A DNA stretch of 64,000 bases from Antedon bifida (Eukaryota > Echinodermata > Crinoidea > Comatulida > Antedonidae). The notes under the pieces are model-generated. The model ran no database searches. It was not told the origin of the DNA and was given only the letters and a program-made list of their open reading frames with translations. The stretch covers positions 5,629,501 to 5,693,500 of the forward strand of contig OY727100.1 of NCBI GenBank assembly GCA_963402885.1. Direction: 5' to 3'. Positions 55,705 to 64,000 of this stretch are shown piece after piece. The translations under genes and the position numbers were made by a program. The stretch's first letter is position 1. Each line of letters opens with the position of its first letter.

Positions 55705-57495
55705 ATGAAAGTAAATCGAGGCGAGGCTCTGCTCATATACGACGAGATATCCTCATTGTACGAACAACTCGACCACAATGGAGGGTCACAATCTGACCAG
55801 AAAATCCTGCTATCCCTCAACAATGGAGATGGCTGGTGTCGATCGTCACAAAACAGTGGCCACAACACTATGAGCAAAACTTTATTCAATTACACAGGTA
55901 AGAAAAAAAAGCTGAGCGTTCATATAACGTAACTAAACAACATTTCCGGGCTCTACCTCACCATATCTAAATTAGTTTTCTATACATTCCAAATTAGATA
56001 GCATGACCACTTAATCTACACCATAACAGGTGTTATTCGATTCAATGTCATTAATGTATGAATACAATACTACTTCTGTAATTGCCAAATCCTAATGGGA
56101 AATACTCCATTATTCATGCTACTGCAGACCAGCAAACATTAATACACCTGGTATACTAGTTAGATACCAATACATGCCACATTAATCAACTTAATTCAGT
56201 TAAACATACATTTTATTGATTTTTGCAGGATTTATGCAGCCATCAATCGCCATAAGTATGCTCAATCTAATGGACTATGATGGCTTTAACGATAGGCATA
56301 TGGCCATCTTGTGTGTTCAAAGGAAACCAGTCATGCTGCGCAACATTAAGCGTCCACAACCAGGGACAATCGAACTAGGACACATCCTTACAGAGATACG
56401 ATGTCACCATCAAGTAGGCAAAAAGTACACTTTATCACAAGTCAAAATTTTGAAACTTTTTTTGACGATACTGAAGTGCAAATGATGGAGGTAAAAATCT
56501 CATAATTATCTTGTACATTACTTAAACTTGTTATACATAAGGCCCTTGACAGACAACATTTATGAAAGCAATTTTTTGAGGAAGATCTATTTATAAACAA
56601 GACGATTTTTCTCACGTTATGGGACAATTACCTAACAATAATGAAACCTTTCAGTTTTACACAATATCAAATGAAGGAAAACTTAACATCTTACAACAAC
56701 TTTATGCTGCCACAAATTGACCAGTGTAATATAGGTCAATACTATACATAGCCTAACTATATCACAGGCCATTTTCATACATTGTGACACCCACAGGATG
56801 ATGTTATACCTAAACATTTAAATCTGTTCCATCAAACCTGCAACCTGTCCAATGCTGTCAATCTATACATTGACCCTAACTGTACAACCCTATTTTTGAT
56901 TTGCTCATAGGTTGACAAGGCTGATGACCACAAAGGCATATTAGCAAAATCAAAAGGTCAGACCGCACGACTTGCCATGGTATTGCAAGCAATTTTCAAT
57001 GCTGTAAAACGAAGACAACAGCATGCCAATGCCAAGCAAGTTAAAACGAGGCAATCCAAGTGACATCCTATTCCATGAACTGTGCAATTGCTGCGGTAAA
57101 ACTTTGTGTGAAACACAAATTTGCCATGATGACTCCATTGACAAATCCACCAATACTAACACCGACGGACAACACGTTTGGCAACATAGCCGTAGAATAC
57201 CCAACGAAACTCAGAAAGCTTCTTGTTAAATTGCAGCCACAGACCAAATATTCAGCATATTGGATAGCGGAGCAACACCTTATCCCGCCTTCGCCCACTA
57301 AAGAAGATAACCTCCAAATACCTTCAACTTCTAAATCCCAAAGAAAACAGCATACCCAACATCAAAGGCAATAGAATTTATAACAGAAGTGGCCAAACTT
57401 GGGTTTGGCACCACAATGCATAACCAGAAACATGTATACAAATTCCAGAAGTATTTCTACAATGACCTTAATGCTGATGCTAAAGCTATACTGCA
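55705..57495 (+). pseudogene. DUF3987-like P-loop protein, spliced, decayed
   Basis: Exon 55705-55897 carries GEALLIYDEISSLYEQL (Walker B-like), DGWCRSSQNSG and TLFNYTG. It splices at GT 55898 to AG 56227-56228 in phase. The exon from 56229 carries FMQPSIAISMLNLMDYDGFN and CVQRKPVMLRNI. A frameshift in a T run near 56460 precedes a good end at about 56491 (GAG, then GTAAAA). The next exon from 56911 has ILAKSKGQTARLAMVLQAIF. Further frames with AIAAVKLCVKHKFAMM (57060-57374) and FITEVAKLGFGTTMHNQKH (to about 57495) may be the C-terminus. The resemblance to DUF3987 helicase-like proteins is from memory. Confidence 0.45.
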
Positions 57496-57589
57496 TTAGC
57501 TAGCATGGTTGTAGCATTAAAATAGCCAAGAATTCTTAACGTCTTAACACAGAGAAAAGCAGAAGCAAAGCCAAACCACCCAATCCTGC

Positions 57590-58268
57590 GCTTTACTCAC
57601 ATTGGCTTGCCTTCTGAAAGAATGCGTTCGTCGTTTATTTGAGGCTGGTTTAACTGTAAAGGCAGTTATAGTTGACCAAGGGTCTAACAATAGACGAATG
57701 TACAATATCATGGGTGCATGTGAAACTAAGCCTTACTTTTATCATCACCAACACAAGGTGTACACATTGTACGATCCTCACATTTGATGAAGAGTGTCCG
57801 CAACAACCTGAAGAACCACAAACCGATTGTGGATGTAAAGGTCATAAAATGGGACCACATTGTTGAATTTTTCAACAAGGATTCAAAATCGGCATTACGG
57901 CGAAACACATCGAATCACCTCCGTTTTCGCCAATGAGGTTGTGTTTGGCAACGCAACTGCTAAGTAACAGCGTAGCGTCAGGCATAAAGACGTATGCATC
58001 GCTGGGAATACTTCCACCAGATGCAATGCACACAGCAGACTTCGTCAGTAAGATGGACAAGCCACAGACAACATCGGGCATACACAAAACCACCACAGAT
58101 GTAATTGAACATGATGGCTCCATTAGAGCAGATGATTGTCTAAGTTGTTTAGATGATTTCGACATAACAGAACTCAACACACTTGTATACGTGGCTGGTT
58201 ATGTTGTGAGAAATGTACTATCAAAGCACACCAACTGCAAGCATTACTGGGTATACAAACTGGGTTAA
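57590..58268 (+). pseudogene. P-element/THAP9-type transposase fragment
   Basis: Frames in order give LLKECVRRLFEAGLTVKAVI, VDQGSNNRRMYNIMG (catalytic Asp region), PYFYHHQHKVYTL, KSVRNNLKNHKP and KVIKWDHIVEFFNKDSKSAL. Then 57933-58268 carries MRLCLATQLLSNSVASGIKT, LPPDAMHTADFVSKM and LVYVAGYVVRNVL. These blocks and their order are those of P-element transposases. The N-terminal THAP finger and part of the core are missing, and there are at least three frame breaks. Confidence 0.7.
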
Positions 58269-60025
58269 CCCACTTATCGATAAAATTTTAAAAAAGAAAA
58301 ATTTAACAATATGAATGGAAAGAGAATTGTCAGTAAGACGTCTCTGGTAGATTATGTCCGTATTTATTAAGGACACGATAAAAATTTAACAATATTTACT
58401 TGACAAATTAGAATTTGAAGGAGTATCACTAAAATTTAAACTTTGATCAAACACGTTACCCTTGGATAGCAGAGTATCTAGATGGTGTATGTACACTTGC
58501 AACGCTGAGCAAGAAGTCATTTTTCTTTCGTGGAGGAGTGCCGCTGTTAAAAAAATGTTCTATCTAAATAAATTATATTATTAAATTGCATAAATTTGTT
58601 TTGTCTCGTCTTAAACAATAAATCGTATTGTTATCATAAAAGCATTGCAATACAAGAAATGAAACGTATTCAATGACGATAGATGACAGTAGTGATGACT
58701 ACACTTTACCAACTTTACTTTTAAGATCTTTGTGTACGTTGATGACCTTACTATTAGTCTAGTGTTGTGTCCTTCGCTGATAACGCAGCTCTTTTTTTTT
58801 TTAATTCCGACCTTAATATTTTGTTTAACGACTGGTTCAAATTCAAACATGTTTTCATATTATTTTTTTTCATGTCAAGAATGGTGTTGGGTGCAATCTA
58901 CAAATGTGTAATGCACGACAAATCAATTTCCATGTTTGACAAATCACTTGAAAAAAATGTTTCCAATTAAACCACTTTTCATGACAAATTATAATTTGTC
59001 ATTCTTTGAAGGCATGACAAATTCCTATTTCTTGTATTACAGATGCATTACAAATCTATATTGTATGACAAATTTTTAAATTTTCCAATTAGATCATGTG
59101 TATGACTATGTATGATTTTAATTTGGATTAATATTTTCAGTGCAGCCGACAATGTTTTTATGAAAATAAATAAAGATGATGAGGGAAAAGCATGTGAATT
59201 TAGCTTAAGATATTAGGAGAACATTCATGCCTTGAAAATGTCTGAAATGCTAAAGAAATGGAGATGGGCAAATAAGCTTCGGTTTCAACTTTAACCTAAC
59301 CTTATAATAAATAAAACAGTTAATATAATAAATAAAATATAAAATAGAATTTATTGATTTAAAGGTTTTTTAGCATATTATTTTAAAACTTTATTAAACA
59401 CCAATTTGAAATTGTGTTATTTAAAGTAACAATCTGGATGTATTAATTATGTAGAAAAGCATCTTTGTTCATTAAATAATTGATAAGATATGCATCCTTA
59501 GTCATTTAAATAGATAAAAGGCCAACTAGGCCTATAATGAATAAATTTATGGAAAAAAAATTAAGAATTATTCTAGGTATTTTCAACATTTTAACAGAAA
59601 TTTCAAAATGTGACAATTCACAGACAGGGCAATTCATAGCAGAATATCTAAAGGCAAGATAGCCCATCGAAAGCGGGATACTGTAGATGGAATCTATGTA
59701 TGAAAGATATTTTGAATGTGTGCAGTCAATCCTTTTAGCATAAACATTCAATATGGAAACAAATTAAGAGTGAGGGTAAAAGAAAATGAAAAATAAACAA
59801 AATGTTGCATTGTGTAGACTGCAACAACAGTGTTCCAATGTATGAGTGCATCTTATAAGAAGCATCAAGAGTTTCTTGTTCTTGTTCAATGTTTTTAGCA
59901 TGATAGAGATGTCTTCTTCTTCAAGATGCAGCACTCCTTTTTGGGGAAAAGTTCCAGTGGTTTATTATTGGGATGGTTGATACGCCTCCATGTACCTTTG
60001 TTTCAAAGACAAACAATATACTAGA
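58269..60025. other. AT-rich spacer, no gene recognised
   Basis: I see no conserved coding block. A hint of a reverse transcriptase motif near 58730-58800 (KIFVYVDDLTI, then FADNAALF in another frame) is too short to call. Poly(A/T) tracts and degenerate repeats of ATGACAAATT (58980-59075) are present. Confidence 0.4.
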
Positions 60026-61480
60026 CATGAAACTCGTCACTTTGACGAGTTAGTTATCCGCACCACGACAAACGCCACGTGCACGTCATACGTTGGAATA
60101 TTGCACACAGATAAAGTTTATGGCATTATGACAAGAACTGAAGAATATGATATGCTGTTAGTGCTGAATTCTGTCAATTTTGTGTCATATAGTATATACA
60201 TGCAAACAGTATAAGCTGTATACATATTACATACAGTGTAGAATAGGTGAAATTACGGGACCCGCCATTTATTCCAATTTTTAACATGGCGACGGTATCA
60301 AAATGAAACACTTAGATAGCAATTTCAGAAGGAAATTATCTCAGGAACAACATATTAACGTGTAGAAGAAATTTGAATACGTAAAATATAGATGCGCACC
60401 CTTTTAAATGTGATGAACTATTACGCAAAATATGAAAATACAACTTTTTTTATTCAACTGGCCATATGATGACGTCACAACATCCGATTGGCAAAATGTT
60501 TACATGAATTCGTATCTACAATCCAACAGCTTCCAGAAAACGTTTTAATCGTGATTATCACATTTTATTCTTACGAGCTATTACAGATTAAAATTTACTG
60601 TAAAGATGAAATTAATGACCCACGTAATTAAAATTTTTAGGCATGATGACGTCATAAAAATTAAAATATTTTTATCTCATGCTAAAGAAAGTTGATTGAC
60701 CTACACAATATATAAATGTAGGAGAAAAAGGAATACAGATAAGCGTGATGCGCTCCATTGAATGTGATGAGCAATAACGAAAGAGACAAAAATCCTATAT
60801 TTTACATTCGTGTGGCCATACGATGACGTCACAATGTTTTTTTAGCCTTATTGATGCATGATCCGATATCTACAACTCATCAACTTCTAGATTTTGTAAT
60901 AAAAATAAACGGTTAACGGTTTACTTTAGAAACTATGACTGTTTAAAAAAAGACATAATTTTGACGATTTTTTAAGCTTTTTCATAAAAAACGCGCACAA
61001 ATTGTCTAATTCAACGTGTTCGTATGGCGTTATTTAAACTGAAAAAGGTCTAAATTGTTTTCAAAATTACTAGGAAAGGCTTGAAAAATATAATTCAAGA
61101 GAAAAAAATATGTTTTTAACGCTACGTGCGCACCGCGCGCGTAAAAAATTGCGCGCCCGTGGGAATTTTTGACATGCTCAAAATGACAAGAAACGCGTAA
61201 AAAGTTGATTAGAAATTAATTTTGCGCATTTTGAAATTTTAAATGCGCGTGCACGCGTAACTTCTTGTGAAACATGCCATTTTAAATCCGTAGAAAGTTT
61301 GCCCCTGATATGACTTAAATTTTGTCAAAGTGTCAATACTAAATGACTTTTGGTTTTTAATCTATGATCAATCATTGAAATTCATAAAATTGCGCGTAAG
61401 TCACGTTGCGCAACTATGACGTCATTCAAAAATAGGAGGTGCACAACTTCACATAAATGCCCATATGTTGTCAAAGTTAT
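60026..61480 (+). repeat. Longest copy of an undescribed dispersed repeat with TGACGTCA modules
   Basis: Its first 440 bp match 19440-19860 and its 60236-61480 part matches 52560-53760. It contains two related modules of about 350 bp (60236-60550 and 60600-60900). Each ends in a GGCCATAyGATGACGTCACAA block, that is, GGCCATA followed by GATGACGTCACAA. A tail follows that is dominated by words such as GCGCGCGTAAAAAATT and ACGCGTAA. No convincing ORF. The class is unknown. Confidence 0.8.
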
Positions 61481-61599
61481 GAAATGTTATGTTTACACAT
61501 TTTAGAGAAACACGACTCACAAAAAGGAAGGAAGGAAAGAAGAATAATACAGAAAAAAAATATTGATCTCATACAATTACAAGGAGTTATCCGCTTGGT

Positions 61600-64000
61600 A
61601 TACGAATACGAATACGAATAGAACTTTATTGCAATCAAACGAAAGATTGAAGTTTAACAAAAGCGTTTCACTCAAAAAAATAAAATGCAATATACAAATA
61701 TAAAAGACATTCAGAAATGTAGAACATACAATCAAAAAATTAAAACAAAATTACAATTAAAAATCACTTATTATAAAAACAATAAATATAAAATACAAAT
61801 TGTTAAAGACATAGGCCTGCAGGATAAAAATTTAAAAGTATTAAAAATGTTTACAAATTTAAAAAATGTTTAAAACTTCAAAAATGTTCAATAATATTTA
61901 CACACAAAGGTACGGAAAGTCGCGGAAACATAACACAAAATGTTTACCATTTTTGGAATAATCCGTGATTAATAATAAACGTTTTTGAACGGTTAGTTTT
62001 AACTCTAGGGATACAGAACTCACGGAGTCTTCTAAGATTATAAGCAGCAGAAGGAGCCTCCGGTAACAAATGATTCAATCTGTGACTGGGGTCTTTGATT
62101 TTAACAAAAAAATCCTTGCACAGTCGAACACGGCGGTCTTCTAAGGTAGAAAAACCAAGGAAGCTGCGGGCATCGGAATAAGTAGCATGCGGAAAAATTA
62201 ATTTAAAGGCCCTTCTCTGAATTTGTTCAAGTTGTTGATTCTGTTGCTTCGTAATATTTGATCCCCAAACTGGGGCCGCATATTCTAATATAGGTCTAAT
62301 GATACTAGTATAAAATTGGACAAGTGCGGGGGCATCCAGGCCTGCCCTCCGCACCTGTTTGAGAAAGTACATTCTAGAATTACATTTACTAATCATTTGA
62401 TCAATATGAGGTTGCCATGACAAATTATGAGAAATAATTACACCAAGAAGTTTAAATTCGTCAACACGTTCCAGATTACAATCTCCAACATGGAGTGGCT
62501 CAAAAGCAGTCTTTGACCTTTTACAACTAATTCTCATCTCTTTCGTTTTCTTAATATTAAGGTACATATTGTTATCCTTAGCCCACTGGACAGTTTCGTC
62601 AAGAGTGGTTTGAAGTACAGTTGCCCCATCGTTGCCGACGCGTTCATGGATGGAGGTGTCGTCCATGTATTTCATGCACGGCACCCCATCCAGAAGATCG
62701 TCGACAAAGATGATAAACAACATGGGCCCCAACCAGGATCCTTGGGGGATACCACCCTTAACGACTGTCCAAGGGGACAATTCATCGCCTAGTTTAACAC
62801 GTTGTTTTCTATCACATAGAAAAGCATAGATCCAAGAGATTAGATGGTCTTCGACCCCTAAATTATACAACTTATCAATTAATATATTATGGTCAATTAA
62901 ATCATAAGCCTTTTTGAAATCAAGCAATAATAATCTCATTTCATCTCCTTGGTCAGTAGCATTAAAGCATTCGGTTAACAAATGTATAAGAGCGTCAGTG
63001 GTAGACACACCCTTAGAGCAACCAAATTGATTCAACTTGATTTTATCTTTAATTTGGACCCAAATCATTTCCCCTACGATCCCTTCAATAACTTTCATGG
63101 TGGTGGAAGTCAGCGAAATAGGACGCAAGTCATTCTCAAGAACCTTAGGTGGGTTAACCTTTGGAATGGGGATTATATCGGCTGACTTCCAAAGCATGGG
63201 GAGAACCCCTTCCCTTAAACTGGAGTTAACTATTGCACTTATTGGCTTGGAAAGGACATTGGCAAAATCACGTAGTACCCACGGAGGGATTCCGTCCGGG
63301 CCTGGGGCTTTATTACATTTCACAAGTTTAAGCTTAGACTCAATTGTCTCTGGCGTGATAATTAAATGGGGTGGTACTACAGTGTTACAATCATTGGTTT
63401 TTGGTTCAAGAGGTTTGAACTCAGAAGTCAGGGACTGGAAAAAACCACTAATTTTCGTGGTAAGATCGTATACGTTCCCGTTACATAATTCATTAGCCAT
63501 AGTTTTAAAGTACTTAGTACCCTTTCCGAGATTAAGAAATTGTTTAATACCCCTCCACCAAGATTTAGAATCGGACGAGAATAACTGGGCAATACTATTA
63601 CGATAAAAATCACCTCTCAAAGATTTAGCCATTCGGTTAGATAAGTTTCTAAGTTTCTTATATTCGGCAGACATGGGGTCAATTGCAAAAGCTGCTTGCC
63701 GTCTAGAAACGATACCTTTAAACGCATTATTTACCCATGGCTTATCTTTAAGAAGTCTTTTAATCGTTACTTGGGGGAAGTGTAAATTTAAGAGTTCAGA
63801 AATGTTCTTATGATACAGTTCAAACTGGTTACAACATCCATCCATTCGATATAGATCTTGCCATCTAATGTTATTAATGTCGCGTTCGAAGTTTTCCTTG
63901 GCACCCGGTTTACAGCTACGTTTTGTATGGTAAGCGAAGACGTTAGGCGATTTAAATGTTCCTACGATTGGGGTGCATACGATGACGTTGTGATCAGACA
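61600..64000 (-). mobile_element. LINE on the minus strand, 3' complete, cut by the window edge
   Basis: On the minus strand the coding sequence enters from the right edge and stops at 61944-61946. An AT-rich 3' UTR, an AATAAAG signal (near 61618-61625) and a tail of TATTCG repeats (61600-61620 as CGAATA on the plus strand) follow. The tandem tail fits the L2/CR1-like LINEs. No insertion interrupts it. Confidence 0.8.
61944..64000 (-). CDS. LINE endonuclease (end) and reverse transcriptase, open frame, partial at window edge
   Basis: The frame is open from the window edge to the stop at 61944. The part beyond the ATG at 63843-63845 is in frame and carries SDHNVIVC, the last motif of an APE-type endonuclease. 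In the 633 residues from that ATG, the reverse transcriptase shows NKAPGPDGIPPWVLRDFA (about 178-195), LRPISLTSTTMKVIE, LLLDFKKAYDLIDH (D309), GGIPQGSWLGPMLF and KYMDDTSIH (YMDD at 393-396). Then come FKLLGVIISHNLSW and IIRPILEYAAPVWGS. No frameshift or stop was found, so this may be a recently active copy. The clade is not assigned with confidence. Confidence 0.85.
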   Translation of the reverse strand, partial: SDHNVIVCTPIVGTFKSPNVFAYHTKRSCKPGAKENFERDINNIRWQDLYRMDGCCNQFELYHKNISELLNLHFPQVTIKRLLKDKPWVNNAFKGIVSRRQAAFAIDPMSAEYKKLRNLSNRMAKSLRGDFYRNSIAQLFSSDSKSWWRGIKQFLNLGKGTKYFKTMANELCNGNVYDLTTKISGFFQSLTSEFKPLEPKTNDCNTVVPPHLIITPETIESKLKLVKCNKAPGPDGIPPWVLRDFANVLSKPISAIVNSSLREGVLPMLWKSADIIPIPKVNPPKVLENDLRPISLTSTTMKVIEGIVGEMIWVQIKDKIKLNQFGCSKGVSTTDALIHLLTECFNATDQGDEMRLLLLDFKKAYDLIDHNILIDKLYNLGVEDHLISWIYAFLCDRKQRVKLGDELSPWTVVKGGIPQGSWLGPMLFIIFVDDLLDGVPCMKYMDDTSIHERVGNDGATVLQTTLDETVQWAKDNNMYLNIKKTKEMRISCKRSKTAFEPLHVGDCNLERVDEFKLLGVIISHNLSWQPHIDQMISKCNSRMYFLKQVRRAGLDAPALVQFYTSIIRPILEYAAPVWGSNITKQQNQQLEQIQRRAFKLIFPHATYSDARSFLGFSTLEDRRVRLCKDFFVKIKDPSHRLNHLLPEAPSAAYNLRRLREFCIPRVKTNRSKTFIINHGLFQKW

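Noticed and set aside
58730..58970. Possible reverse transcriptase fragment (VDDLTI, FADNAALF)
   Set aside because: The two motifs lie in different frames, are short, and no neighbouring RT blocks could be read.
59990..60214. 74-codon ORF at the start of the dispersed repeat
   Set aside because: The copy at 19440 does not keep this frame (indels not in multiples of three), which argues against coding function.
62982..63606. Plus-strand ORFs of 67 and 189 codons
   Set aside because: Antisense shadows of the minus-strand LINE.
1..64000. tRNA, rRNA and telomere repeats
   Set aside because: I looked for tRNA-like cloverleaf cores, rRNA words and TTAGGG runs and found none that I could support by reading; a tRNAscan or Rfam search would be decisive.

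Overview
This is a transposon-rich, AT-rich eukaryotic window. It has spliced genes, LINEs with short-repeat 3' tails, and BEL/Pao, Penelope, pogo, Harbinger, hAT, Merlin and P-type elements. The frequent TAGGCCTA-type words and this mix of families suggest a marine invertebrate, possibly an echinoderm such as a crinoid. That guess rests on general knowledge, not on a host marker gene, and no housekeeping gene was recognised.

Layout. 0.2-2.7 kb: an intact six-exon transposase-like gene (Kolobok-like). 3.4-3.8 kb: a minus-strand P2X7-C-terminus-like relic with an NRF1-type site upstream of it. 4.3-8.2 kb: Harbinger, hAT and Tigger/pogo relics. 9.6-10.3 kb: a decayed CACTA/EnSpm-like transposase. 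10.5-22.8 kb: a second EnSpm-like transposase, split exactly at a TA dinucleotide by an 11,088-bp non-coding DNA transposon that is mostly satellite (units of about 106, 193, 228 and 250 bp). 22.9-23.8 kb: a 5'-truncated Penelope-like element. 23.9-27.4 kb: a CR1/L2-type LINE. 28.6-46.8 kb: one L1/Tx1-type LINE blown apart by insertions. 46.9-50.1 kb: a Merlin element with a complete transposase ORF. 52.5-54 kb and 60-61.5 kb: two copies of an undescribed dispersed repeat. 55.7-58.3 kb: relics of a DUF3987-like gene and a P-element transposase. 61.6-64 kb: a minus-strand LINE running off the right edge.

The clearest result is the nesting. In the right-hand stack the L1/Tx1 LINE received a 546-bp TTAA element and, separately, a 13,035-bp pogo-like element (TA duplication). 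The pogo-like element received a 10,190-bp BEL/Pao retrotransposon (GTTGC duplication). The BEL/Pao element received a 3,715-bp element (TTA duplication) made largely of an 81-bp tandem array. The left-hand stack is the 11-kb element inside the EnSpm-like transposase. At most of these junctions, removing the insert and one target copy restores the host reading frame, so the boundaries are supported at base level.

The most interesting theme is that two unrelated non-coding DNA transposons here consist mainly of tandem arrays with regularly spaced dyad-symmetric motifs, and one array repeats the core of the element's own terminal inverted repeat. They look like transposons that have become satellite carriers.
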